DNA of 64,000 nucleotides from Nelumbo lutea (taxonomy: Eukaryota > Streptophyta > Magnoliopsida > Proteales > Nelumbonaceae), in NCBI GenBank assembly GCA_022828595.1, contig JAKGHH010000001.1, positions 124,012,999 through 124,076,998 of the forward strand, given 5' to 3'. The first letter of the stretch is position 1; each line of letters starts with the position of its first letter. The position numbers and the translations under genes were made by a program. The notes under the pieces are model-generated. The model was not told the DNA's origin, did no database searches, and saw only the letters and a program-made list of their open reading frames with translations. This document shows, one piece after another, positions 23,075-35,023 of the stretch.

Positions 23075-25014
23075 TGTATTACCTTAGCTTCAATCAAAAT
23101 TGATGTACTTTATGAGTTTATTGTAAATGAATAAAAGTACATATTTGATTCATGTTCCCTTGGTATGTTTCTGTGTATTACCCATAAACTGGACACTTAT
23201 TGAGACTCATGTTAGTTTTGAATGTTCACAGACAGTGGGTCGGTCTGGGGAGACCTATCCTGACAAGGATGACACTGTGGTGCCACCAAGTCGGTTGGGG
23301 TGGCTTGTCTCAGCTACCGGGGTGAGACCCTAGGCACATACAGTGTGGGATTAATTGAATCTTTGAACTAGACCAGATTTCCAATATTGCCCTGGACCTT
23401 GGAGATTGATGGGCAAAACTGGAAAGTTACACCCGACCCCTAGACTCGATTATGATACTACACTAGGTGTCGGATCGGGCTGTCTTCGATGTACCAATCA
23501 GTGAGATCCTTAGCGGGGGTCAAAACCTAGGTATGTTGGGACAATCCGAGAATTCATCTGAGTGGGTGATCATAGTGATAGGATCAGTCCCTTTGTCGGA
23601 CAAAGGTAATGATCGGGGATGCACTCTCACTGTTGGAAACCAAGACTGCCGGCAGGCGATTTCAACCGTTGAAATTTGTTTTTGCGAAGTATATTTTATA
23701 TGAGATATAAAAGTATATACATTATGGTTTCTAAAATATTTGTAAAAGGTTTTAATTCCCGGGATCCATATAAGTGGAGAGTGCAACATTGTTCCTTGCA
23801 GCCGAGGGAGAGGTCCTCTCTTGTCGGGCAGTGTATGATCATTATGGGCTGAGAGGTTAAGTGTAAGACCATTGAGGATAATACCTGATGGGCTAATCTT
23901 GCATCTGCCCACAGTCCCTGGGTGTTACAAGATGGCTTGGCCCAGGGACCACTTAGGGTAAGTGTTGGGCCCATAGAGCCCATTTGATGGGTTTCAGGGG
24001 GTGCACTGTCTTTAACAGTGTATTCGACCAGGCCTTGTAATAAAGGCTGAGTTGAACCCATGTGGCTGATGTGTAGATCAATGCTTGGGTCCCACGCCAT
24101 ACAAGGAAGCCCAACTGGGCAGTAGTTAGGAAGGTTAAGTGAGCACATAAGCTTAATGGGCCTAAAGCCCATTTCGAACTAGGCTATTAATTTAGTTAAT
24201 TAAAGGGGCGAATTCTGAGATGGATTAGCAGTTACAATAGGGTCTTAATCCTATCCACTCAGAGAGTCCAGATCTGAATGTGATTCAGATCTAGAAACTT
24301 CCTAATAAGATTAGGATAAAGCTAATCTAATCTGCAGATAAGATAAGGGCTTATCCTTATCATTAGAAGAAAAGGCTGATCCAAATCTGATTTGGATAAG
24401 CACCTCCTAATGGGATTAGGAGCTGATCTTTTCAAGTTAACAAAAGAAGGAAGGGGGCGGCAGCCTTGAGAGAGACCAAGAAACACATCAGATCCCCTTT
24501 TAGTGCTGAAATCAAGAAGAGAGAATTTTGCACCCTGCGAATACTCTCTTGCCGCCTCCCTGCTCTTGCCGCCCTGTTTGCCAGTTCGATCTCCAGCTGT
24601 GGGAGAAGTCAAGATTGGATCTTGACATCAGTTCTTTGAGAAAGGACTGAAAAGGGAAGCTGTGCTCACGTTCCATCCTGCTGTTTCTTGCGAAGGACAG
24701 AGTTCTTGGGGAAGAACACTGTTGATTCTGCTTCATCCTGCACTGCGCCATCTTCAGTGGGAGCAGTCTTTGGATCTTTCCTTGGGCGTGAACACCTTCG
24801 TTGGGAGATATTGCTTCTCTGTATCAGGTATCATTCTCTCCCATTCCTTTTGGTTCAGATCTGGTTCAGTTTAAGGTTCAAGATTTATCCTTGAAAATAT
24901 GATTTTCTAAATAGGGAATGTGATTCCCAATTGAAGGGAGAGAAAAAATTTTTGAAATTCGCCCCTTATTCCGCAATCTTTGGGCGTCCATGTGATGGAT
25001 CTCTAAACCCTTCA
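23075..25014 (+). mobile_element. Copia-1 5' LTR, lying inverted relative to its body
   Basis: This 1.94 kb LTR starts TGTATTACCTTAGCTTC and ends AACCCTTCA, one base before a copia-type primer site. It is collinear with the LTRs at 28101-29843 and 35507-37440. It is oriented plus, while the body that fits its leader (14-18.16 kb) is oriented minus. A 158-residue antisense frame inside it is broken in other copies and I do not call it a gene. Confidence 0.85.
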
Positions 25015-25015
25015 G

Positions 25016-25320
25016 TGGTATCAGAGCCACAGGTTCAAATCTTAAACCATTCTATTTCAGATCTGAACCTGCGCAATTAGGGAGAAGGCGTTCTACCCAA
25101 TTTGCACAGATTTGGTTTTGGGAAATTTGTTCCCAAAACAGATGGGCAAATAATCTAAAATTATTTTTAAATAAATCTGATTATTATTTAGAATTGTTCT
25201 TTATAATTTTCTTGATTTATGGGCTGTTCGTACAAGAGGAGATCGAATTCTTGGTTTGCGCAGGGAACCTGCGATTTTGCAGTTCTTGATTTATTTTGGG
25301 TCTGTAAATAATTTTTTTTT
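25016..25320 (+). mobile_element. Copia-1 primer-binding site and outer leader
   Basis: TGGTATCAGAGCC at 25016-25028 is the classic copia primer site, complementary to the 3' end of initiator tRNA-Met. The leader continues collinear with 29858-30150 of Copia-4 and stops at the run of T at 25320. The next expected bases are found only in reverse at 18164 and below. Confidence 0.9.
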
Positions 25321-25340
25321 CACAGATAGCATTTCCCTTA

Positions 25341-25656
25341 TTTATTCTTAATCAAATCAGTCTTGTTTAAACTTGTTTTCCTTTCATACATAGACTAATT
25401 TTTTCCATAGAACATCAATCATAGTTTCTTGTGCAACATGGTGAAAAATACTATGGTTGATCCATTGTCGAACTTGGCCTACATTTTTTCTATGCATAAT
25501 TCACTATTTATCACTTGATTTGTCACTTGGCTTTGCTTCATCATTTCTTATGAATAGGTACAAATCTTTGCAAAAAAGAATGTCCTCTATTCTAGGTTTC
25601 CAAATGGCATAGTTCAATGAAGTCAATTTTATTAGAATATCGGAAGATTCCTCCAT
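25341..25656 (-). pseudogene. Copia-2 gag N-terminal part
   Basis: Start codon at 25656 opens MEESSDILIKLTSLNYAIW, followed by the capsid N-terminus (KPRIEDILFCKDLYL). Stops occur within the next 60 codons, but the frame remains recognisable to SMYERKTSLNKT near 25350, where it ends. The next conserved residues of the family (NLKYREG-like) occur at 18170 on the plus strand. Confidence 0.8.
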
Positions 25657-25704
25657 TTATATGAACACAAAAAATTAATTTAAGCTAATCAATTCCGATA
25701 CCAC

Positions 25705-26438
25705 TGTTGGGGAAGATACACTATAGTAGCTGAAATGAGTGTGAAAAGCAATCCTATGATAGTAAGAAACTTTCCCCTAAGTTGTATGTTAAATGGGTTT
25801 GTTAACAATAATGAAAACAAATAAACAATTCAGCCAAGTAATAGAAAATACAAATAGCAACCACCACACAATAGCACATCAGAATTTTTATGTGAAAAAC
25901 CACGAGATTTATGGTCCGTAAAAGTCTTCCACTAATTCAAAAATTAATGGGAACAACAGTCCTCTCTAGTTGCAACTAAAGGTTTACAAACATCAACGAA
26001 ATAATCCTTAGCTCACAAGTACAGCATTAACATCAACAAACATGAGGTGAATTTAACAAAAACAAATGTTTGGATCTCATCAAGTTGCTATAAATATGAA
26101 AATAAGATGAAGAAAGAAAGAGACAACCAATATGAACTGGAGTGAGATTCTTGGCTCCTTGAACAATACTTAATCATATCAAGAACAGGCTTGAAAACAA
26201 TCCAAACTTGGCCTTGAATGGAGCAAAAAACTAGCATTCTTCTTCTCTTCTTTACAAACTCAAAACCTAGAAAACTCTTGGCTCTTTTTCTCTTCTTTCT
26301 CACTCTTCACTTCAGTGGTTACGAATGGTAGTTAAGCCAAAAAGGTGAGAGCCTTTTTAGCTTTCACAATACGTCTCCCGTTTGAGAGCATGAAAAGGTG
26401 GGGTGGGCCCCTCATATGGGCTGGACCCACACCCAACA
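25705..26438 (-). mobile_element. Copia-2 5' LTR and primer site
   Basis: The 734 bp have perfect 7-base inverted ends, TGTTGGG and CCCAACA. Immediately below, CCGATACCA (25695-25703) is the reverse complement of a TGGTATCGG primer site, so this is the 5' LTR of a minus-strand copia-type element. Confidence 0.85.
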
Positions 26439-28063
26439 GAATTTTATCTTGATACCCGCCCTAGTATGAGTGATAACAAAGATGCTTAGCGCCTCAAAAA
26501 TATTTGTACAGTATAACTGTTAATAGTAAATCTTTATTGAAGACGAAATGTACTCTATTTCTACGCATTAACGATCATTGTTTAGTAACTGTAAATTTCA
26601 TGTTTTTGCCTTTGTGGTGGTGCTATCTTTCACTCAAAATTGCCTTTTGTAGCGGATGGTGATTGTCGTCATTGTAATAGGTTAGCAATAAAATATACCT
26701 TTTTCCATTTCCTTGCTTATGTTGGTTGTTTTTATTTTGTTTGGAAAGCTGTGGGCTTTAAGTATAAACTCCACCAACCGACTGCAGTTAAAATTGGGGT
26801 GAGGGTGGTGTATTACGGGCGATCAAGTCATTGGGCTTGGAGGGAATTGCAAAATGTGTGGATAGAGAGAGGAGGAAAGTTGGTCAATGGGATTTTGATT
26901 CCCATTGACCAAAACTCATGGTTTTTTTCAGATTTAAGTGGGGAGCAGGGAAAGTTATACCTCTTTTCTGGGTGGATAAATAATTTTCCTACCTTGGGGG
27001 AAAATTGTTAACACTTAAATTGGACAAAAATACCCCTTGTAATAATATATTTTTATGGTTAAAATGGTCATTGTCTTGTTTGCATAGGAAATAAAAGAAT
27101 ATGGATAGGTAAATGCATTTACCCAAGTAAATAACTTACCAAAAAGCAAACAAGACCATAAATTTTAAAACTTCGAGTTTATTTTTAAAGCATTGGCTAA
27201 TAAGGGATTTGATTATTATTGACAGTCAGAGATAAGTGGTGGGCCAATTAGATCACTCAGAGAGAGGCCAAGAAACCAGAGCTTAATGATGTTGTTAGTG
27301 CCTAGTGCCCAAGGCCCAAGCTTTTCTGTCCCAAGCGTTACTTTCTATCCAGTTAGGTGCTGTTCATGAAAGCTAACAATGTGGGTTGTAACATTGACCA
27401 ACCCTATTACTAACAAAGTGACCACAAAAAAAAGCCTTTTCTTTTCCTTTTTATTTCCTGTCAACCAAGAACATTGGTTCTGGGTTTGTCCTCAATCACA
27501 TCGCAACTAAGAGACTGAGGGTTACTTGAGATGGGAAGTGCTGATAAAATCGTCTAAAGTTTAGATTTAAAAGTTGTGCTGCACTAGCCCTAGTCTCCAT
27601 TCTACTTCCAAAGTGGACAATTGGGCCTAAATTGTAAAAGGAGATCAATTGATATTGCATAGTGATGTTAGTGGTGGGTCGGGTTAAGTGGTAAACCCGC
27701 ACTGACCTGGCCCTGTCGGGTTAAGATTGGGTTGGCCTAAATTGGGTTTTGGGTTTGATTGAGTTATATTGTGAACCTGCTCTAGATCCATCTGTTGAAA
27801 TTGCAACATTGACATATTCATGTATATAGGCTTCTGAGTACAAGTGTATTATATATGATCAAGTTTAATGTATTGATGTGATATTTCTCATATTAACAAT
27901 ATTTTCAAAACCGGATTGGACCAGAAAAGTTGGGAATTAGGGCTGTAGTTAATCCGATTCTGCCACGATATTTTTTTTTAAATATCATACATATTGAAAA
28001 TTTATTTATTTTTTAACCTTTATATATAAGAAACTAATATAAATATAATACACTAAATTTATT
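26439..28063. other. Spacer without a recognisable gene
   Basis: Mostly AT-rich DNA. The longest open frame (26640-27011, plus) shows no family resemblance. A perfect 12-base hairpin (TGGTCAATGGGA with its complement) lies at 26881-26911. A short foldback unit with GTCTTGTTTGC and GCAAACAAGAC ends lies at 27072-27156. Confidence 0.55.
27072..27156. mobile_element. Possible 85-bp foldback element
   Basis: Ends are perfect 11-base inverted repeats, GTCTTGTTTGC and GCAAACAAGAC. The interior has no coding capacity. It is too short to assign to a superfamily, and target-site duplications are not clear. Confidence 0.35.
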
Positions 28064-29843
28064 ATTGAAGGGAGAGAAAAATTTTTGAAATTCGCCCCCT
28101 TAAACTGGACACTTATTGAGACTCATGTTAGTTTAGAATGTTCACAGCCAGTGAGTCAGTCTGGGGAGACCTATCTTGACGAGGCTGACACTGTGGTGCC
28201 ACCAAGTCGGTTGGGGTGGCTTGTCTCAGCTACCGGGGTGAGACCCTAAGCACATACAGTGTGGGATTAATTGAATCCTTGAACTGGACCAGATTTCCAG
28301 TATTGCCCTGGACCTTGGAGATTGATGGGCAAAACTGGAAAGTTACACCCGACCCCTAGACTTGATTATGATACTGCACTAGGTGTCGGATCGGGCTGTC
28401 TTTGATGTACCAATCAGTGAGATCCTTAGCGGGGGTCAAAACCTGGGTATGTTGGGACAATCCGAGAATTCATCTGAGTGGGTGATCATAGTGACAGGAT
28501 CAGCCCCTTTGTCGGACAAAGGTAATGATCGGGGATGCACTCTCATTGTTGGAAACCAAGACTGACGGCAGCAGATTTCAACCGTTGAGATTTGTTTTGC
28601 AAAGTATATTTTATATGAGAGTGCAACACTGTTCCTTGCAGCCGAGGCAGAGGTCCTCTCTTGTCGGGCAGTGTATGATCATTAAGGGCTGAGAGGTTAA
28701 GTGTAAGACCATTGAGGATAATACTTGATGGGATAATCTTGCATCTGCCCACAGTCCTAGGGTGTTACAAGATGGCTTGGCCTAGGGACCACTTAGGGTA
28801 AGTGTTGGGCCCATAGAGCCCATTCGATGGGTTTCAGGGGGTGCACTGTCTTTAACAGTGTATTCGACCAGGCCTTGTAACAAAGGCTGGGCCGAACCCA
28901 TGTGGCTGATGTGTAGATCAATGCTTGGGTCCCACGCCATACAAGAAAACCCAACTGGGCAGCAGTTAGGAAGGTTAAGTGAGCACATAAGCTTAATGGT
29001 TCTAAAGTCCATTTCGAACTAGGCTATTTATTTAATTAATTAAAGGGGCGAATTCTGAGATGGATTAGCAGATAGGATAGGGTCTTAATCCTATCCACTC
29101 AGAGAGTCCAGATCTGAATGTGATTCAGATCTAGAAACCTCCTAATGGGATTAGGAGAAAGCTAATCTAATCTACAGATAAGATAAGGGTTTATCCTTAT
29201 CACTAGAAGAGAAGGCTGATCCAAATATGATTTGGATAAGCAGCTCCTAATGGGATTAGGAGTTGATCTTTTAAGTTAACAAAAGGAAGGAGGGGGCGGC
29301 AGCCTTTGATAGAGATACATCAGATCCTCTTTAGTGCTGAAATCAATAAGAGAGAATTCTGCACCCTGCGAATACTCTCTTGCCGCCTCCCTGTTCTTGT
29401 CGCCCTGTTTGCCAACTCGATCTCCAGTTGTGAGAGAAGTCAAGATTGGATCTTGACATCAGTTCTTTGAGAAATGATTGAAAGGAAGTTGTGCCCACGT
29501 ACCATTCTATTGATTCTTGCGAAGGACAAAGTTCTTAGGGAAGAACACTGCTGATTCTGCTCCATCTTGCACTGCGCCATCTTCAGTGGGAGCAGTCTTT
29601 GGATCCTTCCTTGGGCGTGAACACCTTCGTTGGGAGATATTACTTCTCCATATCATGTATAATTCTCTCATATTCCTTTTGGTTAAGATCTGGTTCAGTT
29701 TAAGGTTCAAGAATGATCCTTGAAAATATGATTTTCTAAATAGGGAATGTGATTCCCAGTTGAAGGGAGAGAAAAATTTTTGAAATTCGCCCCCTTATTC
29801 CGCAATCTTTAGGCATCCATGGGATGGATCTCTCATCCCTTCA
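28064..29843 (+). mobile_element. Copia-4 5' LTR, truncated and patched
   Basis: Collinear with the 3' LTR from TAAACTGGACACTT (28101) to the end, followed by the primer site. The first about 110 bp are absent. In their place are about 37 bp copied from near the end of the same LTR family (TTGAAGGGAGAGAAAAATTT...). About 90 bp are also missing at 28616, between repeated GAGA motifs. Confidence 0.85.
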
Positions 29844-29844
29844 G

Positions 29845-29857
29845 TGGTATTAGAGCC
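29845..29857 (+). other. Copia-4 primer-binding site
   Basis: TGGTATTAGAGCC, one mismatch from the copia-type site complementary to initiator tRNA-Met, placed one base after the LTR. Confidence 0.9.
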
Positions 29858-31621
29858 ATGGTTCAAATCTTGAACCATTCTGTTTCAGATCTGAACCTGC
29901 GCAATTAGGGAGAAGGCGTTCTACCCAATTTGCGCAGATATGGTTTTTGGGAAATTTGTTCCCAAAACAGATGGGCAAATAATCTGAAATTAATTTTAAA
30001 TAAATCTGATTATTATTTAGAATTGTTCTTTATAATTTTCTTGATTTATGGGTTGTTCGTACAAGAGGAGATCGAATCCTTGATTTGCGCAGGGAACCTG
30101 TGATTTTGCAGTTCTTGAATTATTTTTGGGTCTGTAAATAATTTTTTTTTTATTTTCTAGACTCAATGTATAGGTATTCGATCTGATGTAATTATTAATA
30201 GAAATAGGATTTCTATTTATTTTTTATTTTGGATCGAAGTTGGCAGCGCAGAAAAGGAGATGTCGCAGATGAGAGAAATGCTATCTGCGATTTGCAGTTT
30301 GTGAAACTGCATTTCTAACCTCTGTTTTGTAGGAAGGATTGTGCGAACAGTCCTGATTGACTGATTCTTGTTTTTCCTTTTATCAGTATTTAATTTCAGA
30401 TTATTTTCTTGAATTAAGGATTTAATTAAAAATCAAACCCTAGACCCATTTGAACCGAGATTAGTTCAAAACTGTTTGGACCAATTCTAGGGTTTAATCA
30501 AGGCTGAAAGTCAGCCCTAATTTCCCACTAATGGGCCTAAGGATTGATATTTAATTAAATGGTTAATTCGGCCCAGCCTGTAAGGCCCAGCTTTAAATAG
30601 TTAAAACTGCAAAAGCCCATTTTAAAGGATAAAGCTATATGGGCCGAACTGGGTAACCCTAATTCAGCCCATATACCTAGATAATATTAATGGTTAATAT
30701 TATGGAATTTTAACGGGCTTTCAACGGGCCTTACAGATAATTAATTGATTGGATCAATTTATCCCTGCATGAGATGTATGGATGTGTGATGTGCTGCGTA
30801 CATGGGCCATAAGTACTTGGCCCATGCTCATTCGACAGTGGCTCTTGCGCACACCATGGTTGAATGCACATCATTGCCATGGTGTCCCTTTTGGTCATTG
30901 GATGACTTCCCTCAGTGGTGGGCCCCACACCTCATCAAGAGGTTACGTGCGGAACCCTAGCCGATTCAAGGCCCACCGAAATCTAGCTTTATGAAAGTCA
31001 GTGGGAGCCACTTTGGTTTGACCTAAATCAAACTAGGGCGTAATTTTGTTCCCTCCAGCTAATATGAGTGCATGTGATAGGGAGATTCATATGATGAACT
31101 CTCTAAAGGCCTTCCATCATTAGCATGAGGATAGGTCCTTCAGTAATGAGAAAACGCACCAAAAAATGGGCTATCCATTTGCTGTTGGGCTTGTCTGAGT
31201 GTTTCATAAGATGATAGGGGCGTCATAGACCGATGTGGGAGGGGCTTCACCAGAAAATGGGAACTCTCTCATGGTATCTTGGCATTCACGAATATGATGG
31301 GTAAGCACTCACTGGACAGAAAGGTTTACCTGAAAATGGCTCTGAACCTTGTCTGACAGAGGCCAAAGGGAAAACTCATATGATGAGTGGATATGATCCT
31401 TCACAGAAAGGTGGTGGGATTATGTAGCTGAAATAGTTGGCTCCATGCACCCTATGTGATTTCCCACATTTCTAGAGACAACCCGTAGTCTCTGTCACTG
31501 AGAAAGGAGGAAAATCTCAGAGACGAATAAATGGAAATGGATCGTAGATTAAAATTCATATCTATGAAATGAATGTGAATCAAATTAGGTTGTGGACTAA
31601 TGTTTGCTCTTTTATCAGAAA
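29858..31621 (+). mobile_element. Copia-4 untranslated leader
   Basis: About 1.76 kb between primer site and gag start. It is unusually long for a copia element and is preserved in two copies (the other is split at 16673-18164 and 25029-25320). Short open frames on both strands are not shared between copies, so I see no gene in it. Confidence 0.75.
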
Positions 31622-33100
31622 ATGGCAAACGGATCTTTTGCAAAACTGCTTGATGACAACAAGTTGAAGGGCCCAAACTATGCTGACTGGTACAGGAACC
31701 TTATGCTGGTCCTAGCTTCTGAAAAGTTGGACAAAGAATCCTGCCCCGGAGCGTCCAGGTGATAGGGCTTCTGAGGCCCGAAGGAGAAACTATCAAGAAT
31801 GGGAGGAGAAAAACTCTCTTGCCTGGTGTTACATCATTGCCTCCTTGGACAACCCGATACAGAGGCAGTTCGATCAGATCGAACTTGCCAAAGACATATT
31901 GGACAGTCTCAGGACAATGTATGAAGAGCAGAATCGTTCTACTCGACAAAAGGTCTTGAAACAGTTCATGACCGCACAAATGTCCAAGGGTCAACAAGTT
32001 CACGACCATTGTCTTCGGATGATGGGATACATCAATGAACTGGAGGCTCTTGGATCCGGGCTGGACCTTGCAACCCAGATAGATGCTATCCTTAACTCTT
32101 TGCCTCATTCCTTTAATCCGTTCATCATGAACTATAACATGAACAAGCTGAATGTCAACTTACAAGAGCTCAGTAATATGTTGCAAAGAGATGAAGAACT
32201 GATTAGAAAGGATGAGCCTGTAGCCATGCTTGTTGAATCTGGCAAGACAGGCAAGAGAAAGAGGAAGGCAAAGAAGCCTCAGAAGAAAGCCACTAAGAGC
32301 AAGAAGCAGAAGAAAGACAAAGCATCGGATGCCTGTCACTTCTACAAGAAGACCGACCACTGGAAAAGGAATTGTCTTGCCTACCTGGAATCCAAGAAAG
32401 GTAACTTCGAAACTTGTGTTATAGAAACAAATTTGTTGGTAGCTTCTGCGTCCTGGTGTATTGACTCTGGGGCTTCAACTCATGCGTGTAACTCACTGCA
32501 GGGGTTCAAGGTAAACAGAAGGCTGAGTGAAGGAGAAGTCACACTCTACTTGGGGACTATTGCAACTGTTGCAGCCGCGGCCATAGGAACCGTGGAGTTA
32601 ATTTTTAGAGAAGGAACAATTGTACTGAAAGACAGTCTTTATGTGCAAAATTTAAGGAGAAATTTGATTTCTGTCTCAAAACTGTGTGCAGATGGTTATT
32701 CTGTCTTCTTTAGTAATACGATTACTATTAAAAGAAACAATAGATTCATCGCATACAGGGAACTGGAGAATGGTCTCTATGTTTTACATCCTTCTCTAGA
32801 AACTAACATAACCGAAACTACGTCGGCTGAAATCCCTAAGAAAAGAGCTCGTGATACAGTTAATCCCACATGTCTGTGGCACTATCGACTTGGCCACATC
32901 GGTGTTGACCGAATCACAAGGTTGGTAAAGGATGGTCCTTTGGATTTTCTAACTATAGAAGATCTTCCCACTTGTGAGCCTTGCCTGCAAGGCAAGATGA
33001 CAAAACGGCCATTTAACAGTAAGCCTGAAGGATGTACAAGCACACTTGACCTTGTACATAGTGATGTGTGTGTTCCCCTGAGTGTTAGGCACGAAATCAA
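31622..33100 (+). pseudogene. Copia-4 gag, protease and integrase zinc region
   Basis: Gag starts at ATG 31622 (MANGSFAKLLDDNKL). An 8-bp deletion relative to Copia-1 at about 31735 shifts the frame; the sequence then stays open from 31845. The zinc knuckle (about 32335-32380) reads CHFYKKTDHWKRNC, with the second cysteine replaced by tyrosine. The protease active site WCIDSGASTHAC is at about 32455. The pre-integrase zinc region LWHYRLGHIG plus CEPCLQGKM is at about 32875-33000. A second frameshift near 33090 precedes the integrase core. Confidence 0.85.
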
Positions 33101-33103
33101 CAC

Positions 33104-33865
33104 GTGTATTTCATCACCTTCACTGATGATTGTTCACGATATGGTTACGTGTACCTAATGAGACACAAGTCTGAATCCTTTGAAAAGTTCAAAGAGTTCA
33201 AACAAGAGGTTGAGAAACAGTTAGGGAGAGAATCTAAAGCCCTTCGATCAGATCGTGGTGGTGAGTATCTCTCTGACGAATTCAAGGACTACTTAAAGGG
33301 CAATGGGATAGTATCACAATTTGCTCCTCCTGCTACACCACAACTTAACGGTGTTTCGGAGAAGAGGAATAGGACCTTATTGGATATGGTCCGGTCGCTT
33401 CTCATACACTCAGAGTTACCCACATCCTTTTGGGGTTACGCATTAGAGACTGCGATTTATGTGCTGAATCGGGTTCCAACCAAATCGGTTCTGAATACTC
33501 CATATGAACTTTGGACCGGAAAGAAACCAAGTGTCAGACACTTGAAGATTTGGGGTTGTCCAGCACACGTTAAAAGAACGAGTGCAGACAAGTTGGAATC
33601 CAAGACCAGTCGTTGCCTATTTGTAGGCTACCCAAAAGGCTCTGTAGGTTACCTATTCTATGACCCAAGTGAGCAGAAAGTGTTCTGCAGTCGTAATGCG
33701 CAATTCTTGGAAACCGACTATATCCTTGACACCCATCGTCAGGAAATTATTCTTGATGAGGAGAGCTCAGGAGCAGTGGGAGATGTCCCACAAGTTCCAG
33801 GTAGTGACCAACCTAGAAGATCCACTCGGGTATCCGGGCCACCAGTCCGTTATGGTTATGACTAG
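33104..33865 (+). pseudogene. Copia-4 integrase core and C-terminal module
   Basis: Catalytic acidic residues are all visible: [19 protein letters not shown] and [10 protein letters not shown]. They are followed by the copia C-terminal module ([35 protein letters not shown]). It is frameshifted from the upstream gag-protease part and ends in a stop at 33863-33865 that separates it from the polymerase. Otherwise it is well preserved. Confidence 0.85.
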
Positions 33866-35023
33866 GATAGTTACCTGGTGGAAACCTTGACTAGTGAGGA
33901 GGATCCCGTGACTTACACGGAAGCTATGTTGGACATAGATTCCCAGAAGTGGGTGGAGGCCATGAGAGCAGAGATGGACTCAATTGAGACCAATGGAGTC
34001 TGGACTCTAGTAGATCCGCCCTCCGGGGTAAAAGCAATCGGTTGCAAATGGATTTACAAGAGGAAGAAGGGCCCCTATGGTAAGGTTGAGACCTTCAAGG
34101 CTCGTCTGGTGGCAAAAGGGTACACTCAGAAAGAGGGCATCGATTATGAGGAAACCTTTTCGCCTGTGGCCATGCTTAAATCCATTAGAATCCTACTAGC
34201 TGTAGCAGCATACCATGATTATGAGATTTGGCAAATGGATGTCAAAACTGCATTCCTGAATGGAGATCTTACTGAAGATATCTATATGCACCTGCCGCAA
34301 GGCTTCATTGCTGTAGGTCAAGAAAACATGGTATGTAAACTTAATAGATCCATTTATGGACTTAAGCAAGCTTTTAGAAGTTGGAACATCCATTTTGACT
34401 CTGCCATCAAATCGTTTGACTTCGAGCAGAATCCGGATGAACCCTGTGTTTACAGGAAGTACAATGGAGATAAGGTTACCTTCTTGGTTCTGTATGTAGA
34501 TGACATTCTACTCATTGGGAATGATGTAGGTATGTTAACTACGGTGAAAGTATGGCTATCACAGCAATTCTCCATGAAAGATCTTGGAGAAGCCTCCTAT
34601 ATACTAGGTCTTCGACTCTATAGAGATAGATCGAAGCAGATAATAGGATTACCCCAATCTGCCTACATTGACAAAATAGTCAAAAGATACAGCATTGAAA
34701 ACTCCAAGAAAGGAAATGTTCCTTTCAGGCACGGAGTCACTTTCTCCAAGAAGATGTCTCCCAAGACTTCTGAGGAGATTGATGGCATGAAAGACGTTCC
34801 CTATGCCTCTGCCGTAGGGAGCATCATGTATGCCATGCTGTGCACTCGTCCTGACATAGCTCAGGCAATGAGTGTAGTAAGCAGATTTCAGGCCAAACCA
34901 GGGCAGGAGCATTGGACTGTTGGGAAAAACATACTTAAGTACCTTCGAAGGACAAAAGAGTTTTGTCTAGTATTCGACGATAACTCACTACAGATCCAAG
35001 GGTATACAGATGTCGATATCTAG
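33866..35023 (+). pseudogene. Copia-4 reverse transcriptase
   Basis: A nearly intact RNA-directed DNA polymerase domain. Landmarks in order are LDIDSQKWVEAM, CKWIYKRKKG, ARLVAKGYTQKEGIDYEETF, WQMDVKTAFLNGDL and the catalytic LYVDDILLIGND (about 34490). The frame ends at 35021-35023, where a motif that should read DADW is DVDI followed by a stop. It is the best preserved polymerase in the window, but the stops on both sides would block a normal polyprotein. Confidence 0.88.

Larger units (their letters stand above)
18165..25340. other. Inverted segment splitting two Copia elements
   Basis: At the left edge, Copia-1 leader (minus) meets Copia-2 gag (plus). At the right edge, Copia-1 leader (plus) meets Copia-2 gag (minus). 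Turning the segment round restores Copia-1 leader with only about 25 bp missing and Copia-2 gag with only a few residues missing. Twenty bases at 25321-25340 (CACAGATAGCATTTCCCTTA) copy leader sequence at about 18054-18073 and look like repair filler. Confidence 0.8.

Noticed and set aside
23880..24180. Cys/Pro-rich minus-strand frame suggesting a small secreted protein
   Set aside because: It lies wholly inside the Copia LTR and is disrupted in sister copies.
26640..27011. Possible gene of 123 codons
   Set aside because: No recognisable motif, and it covers a hairpin and low-complexity sequence.
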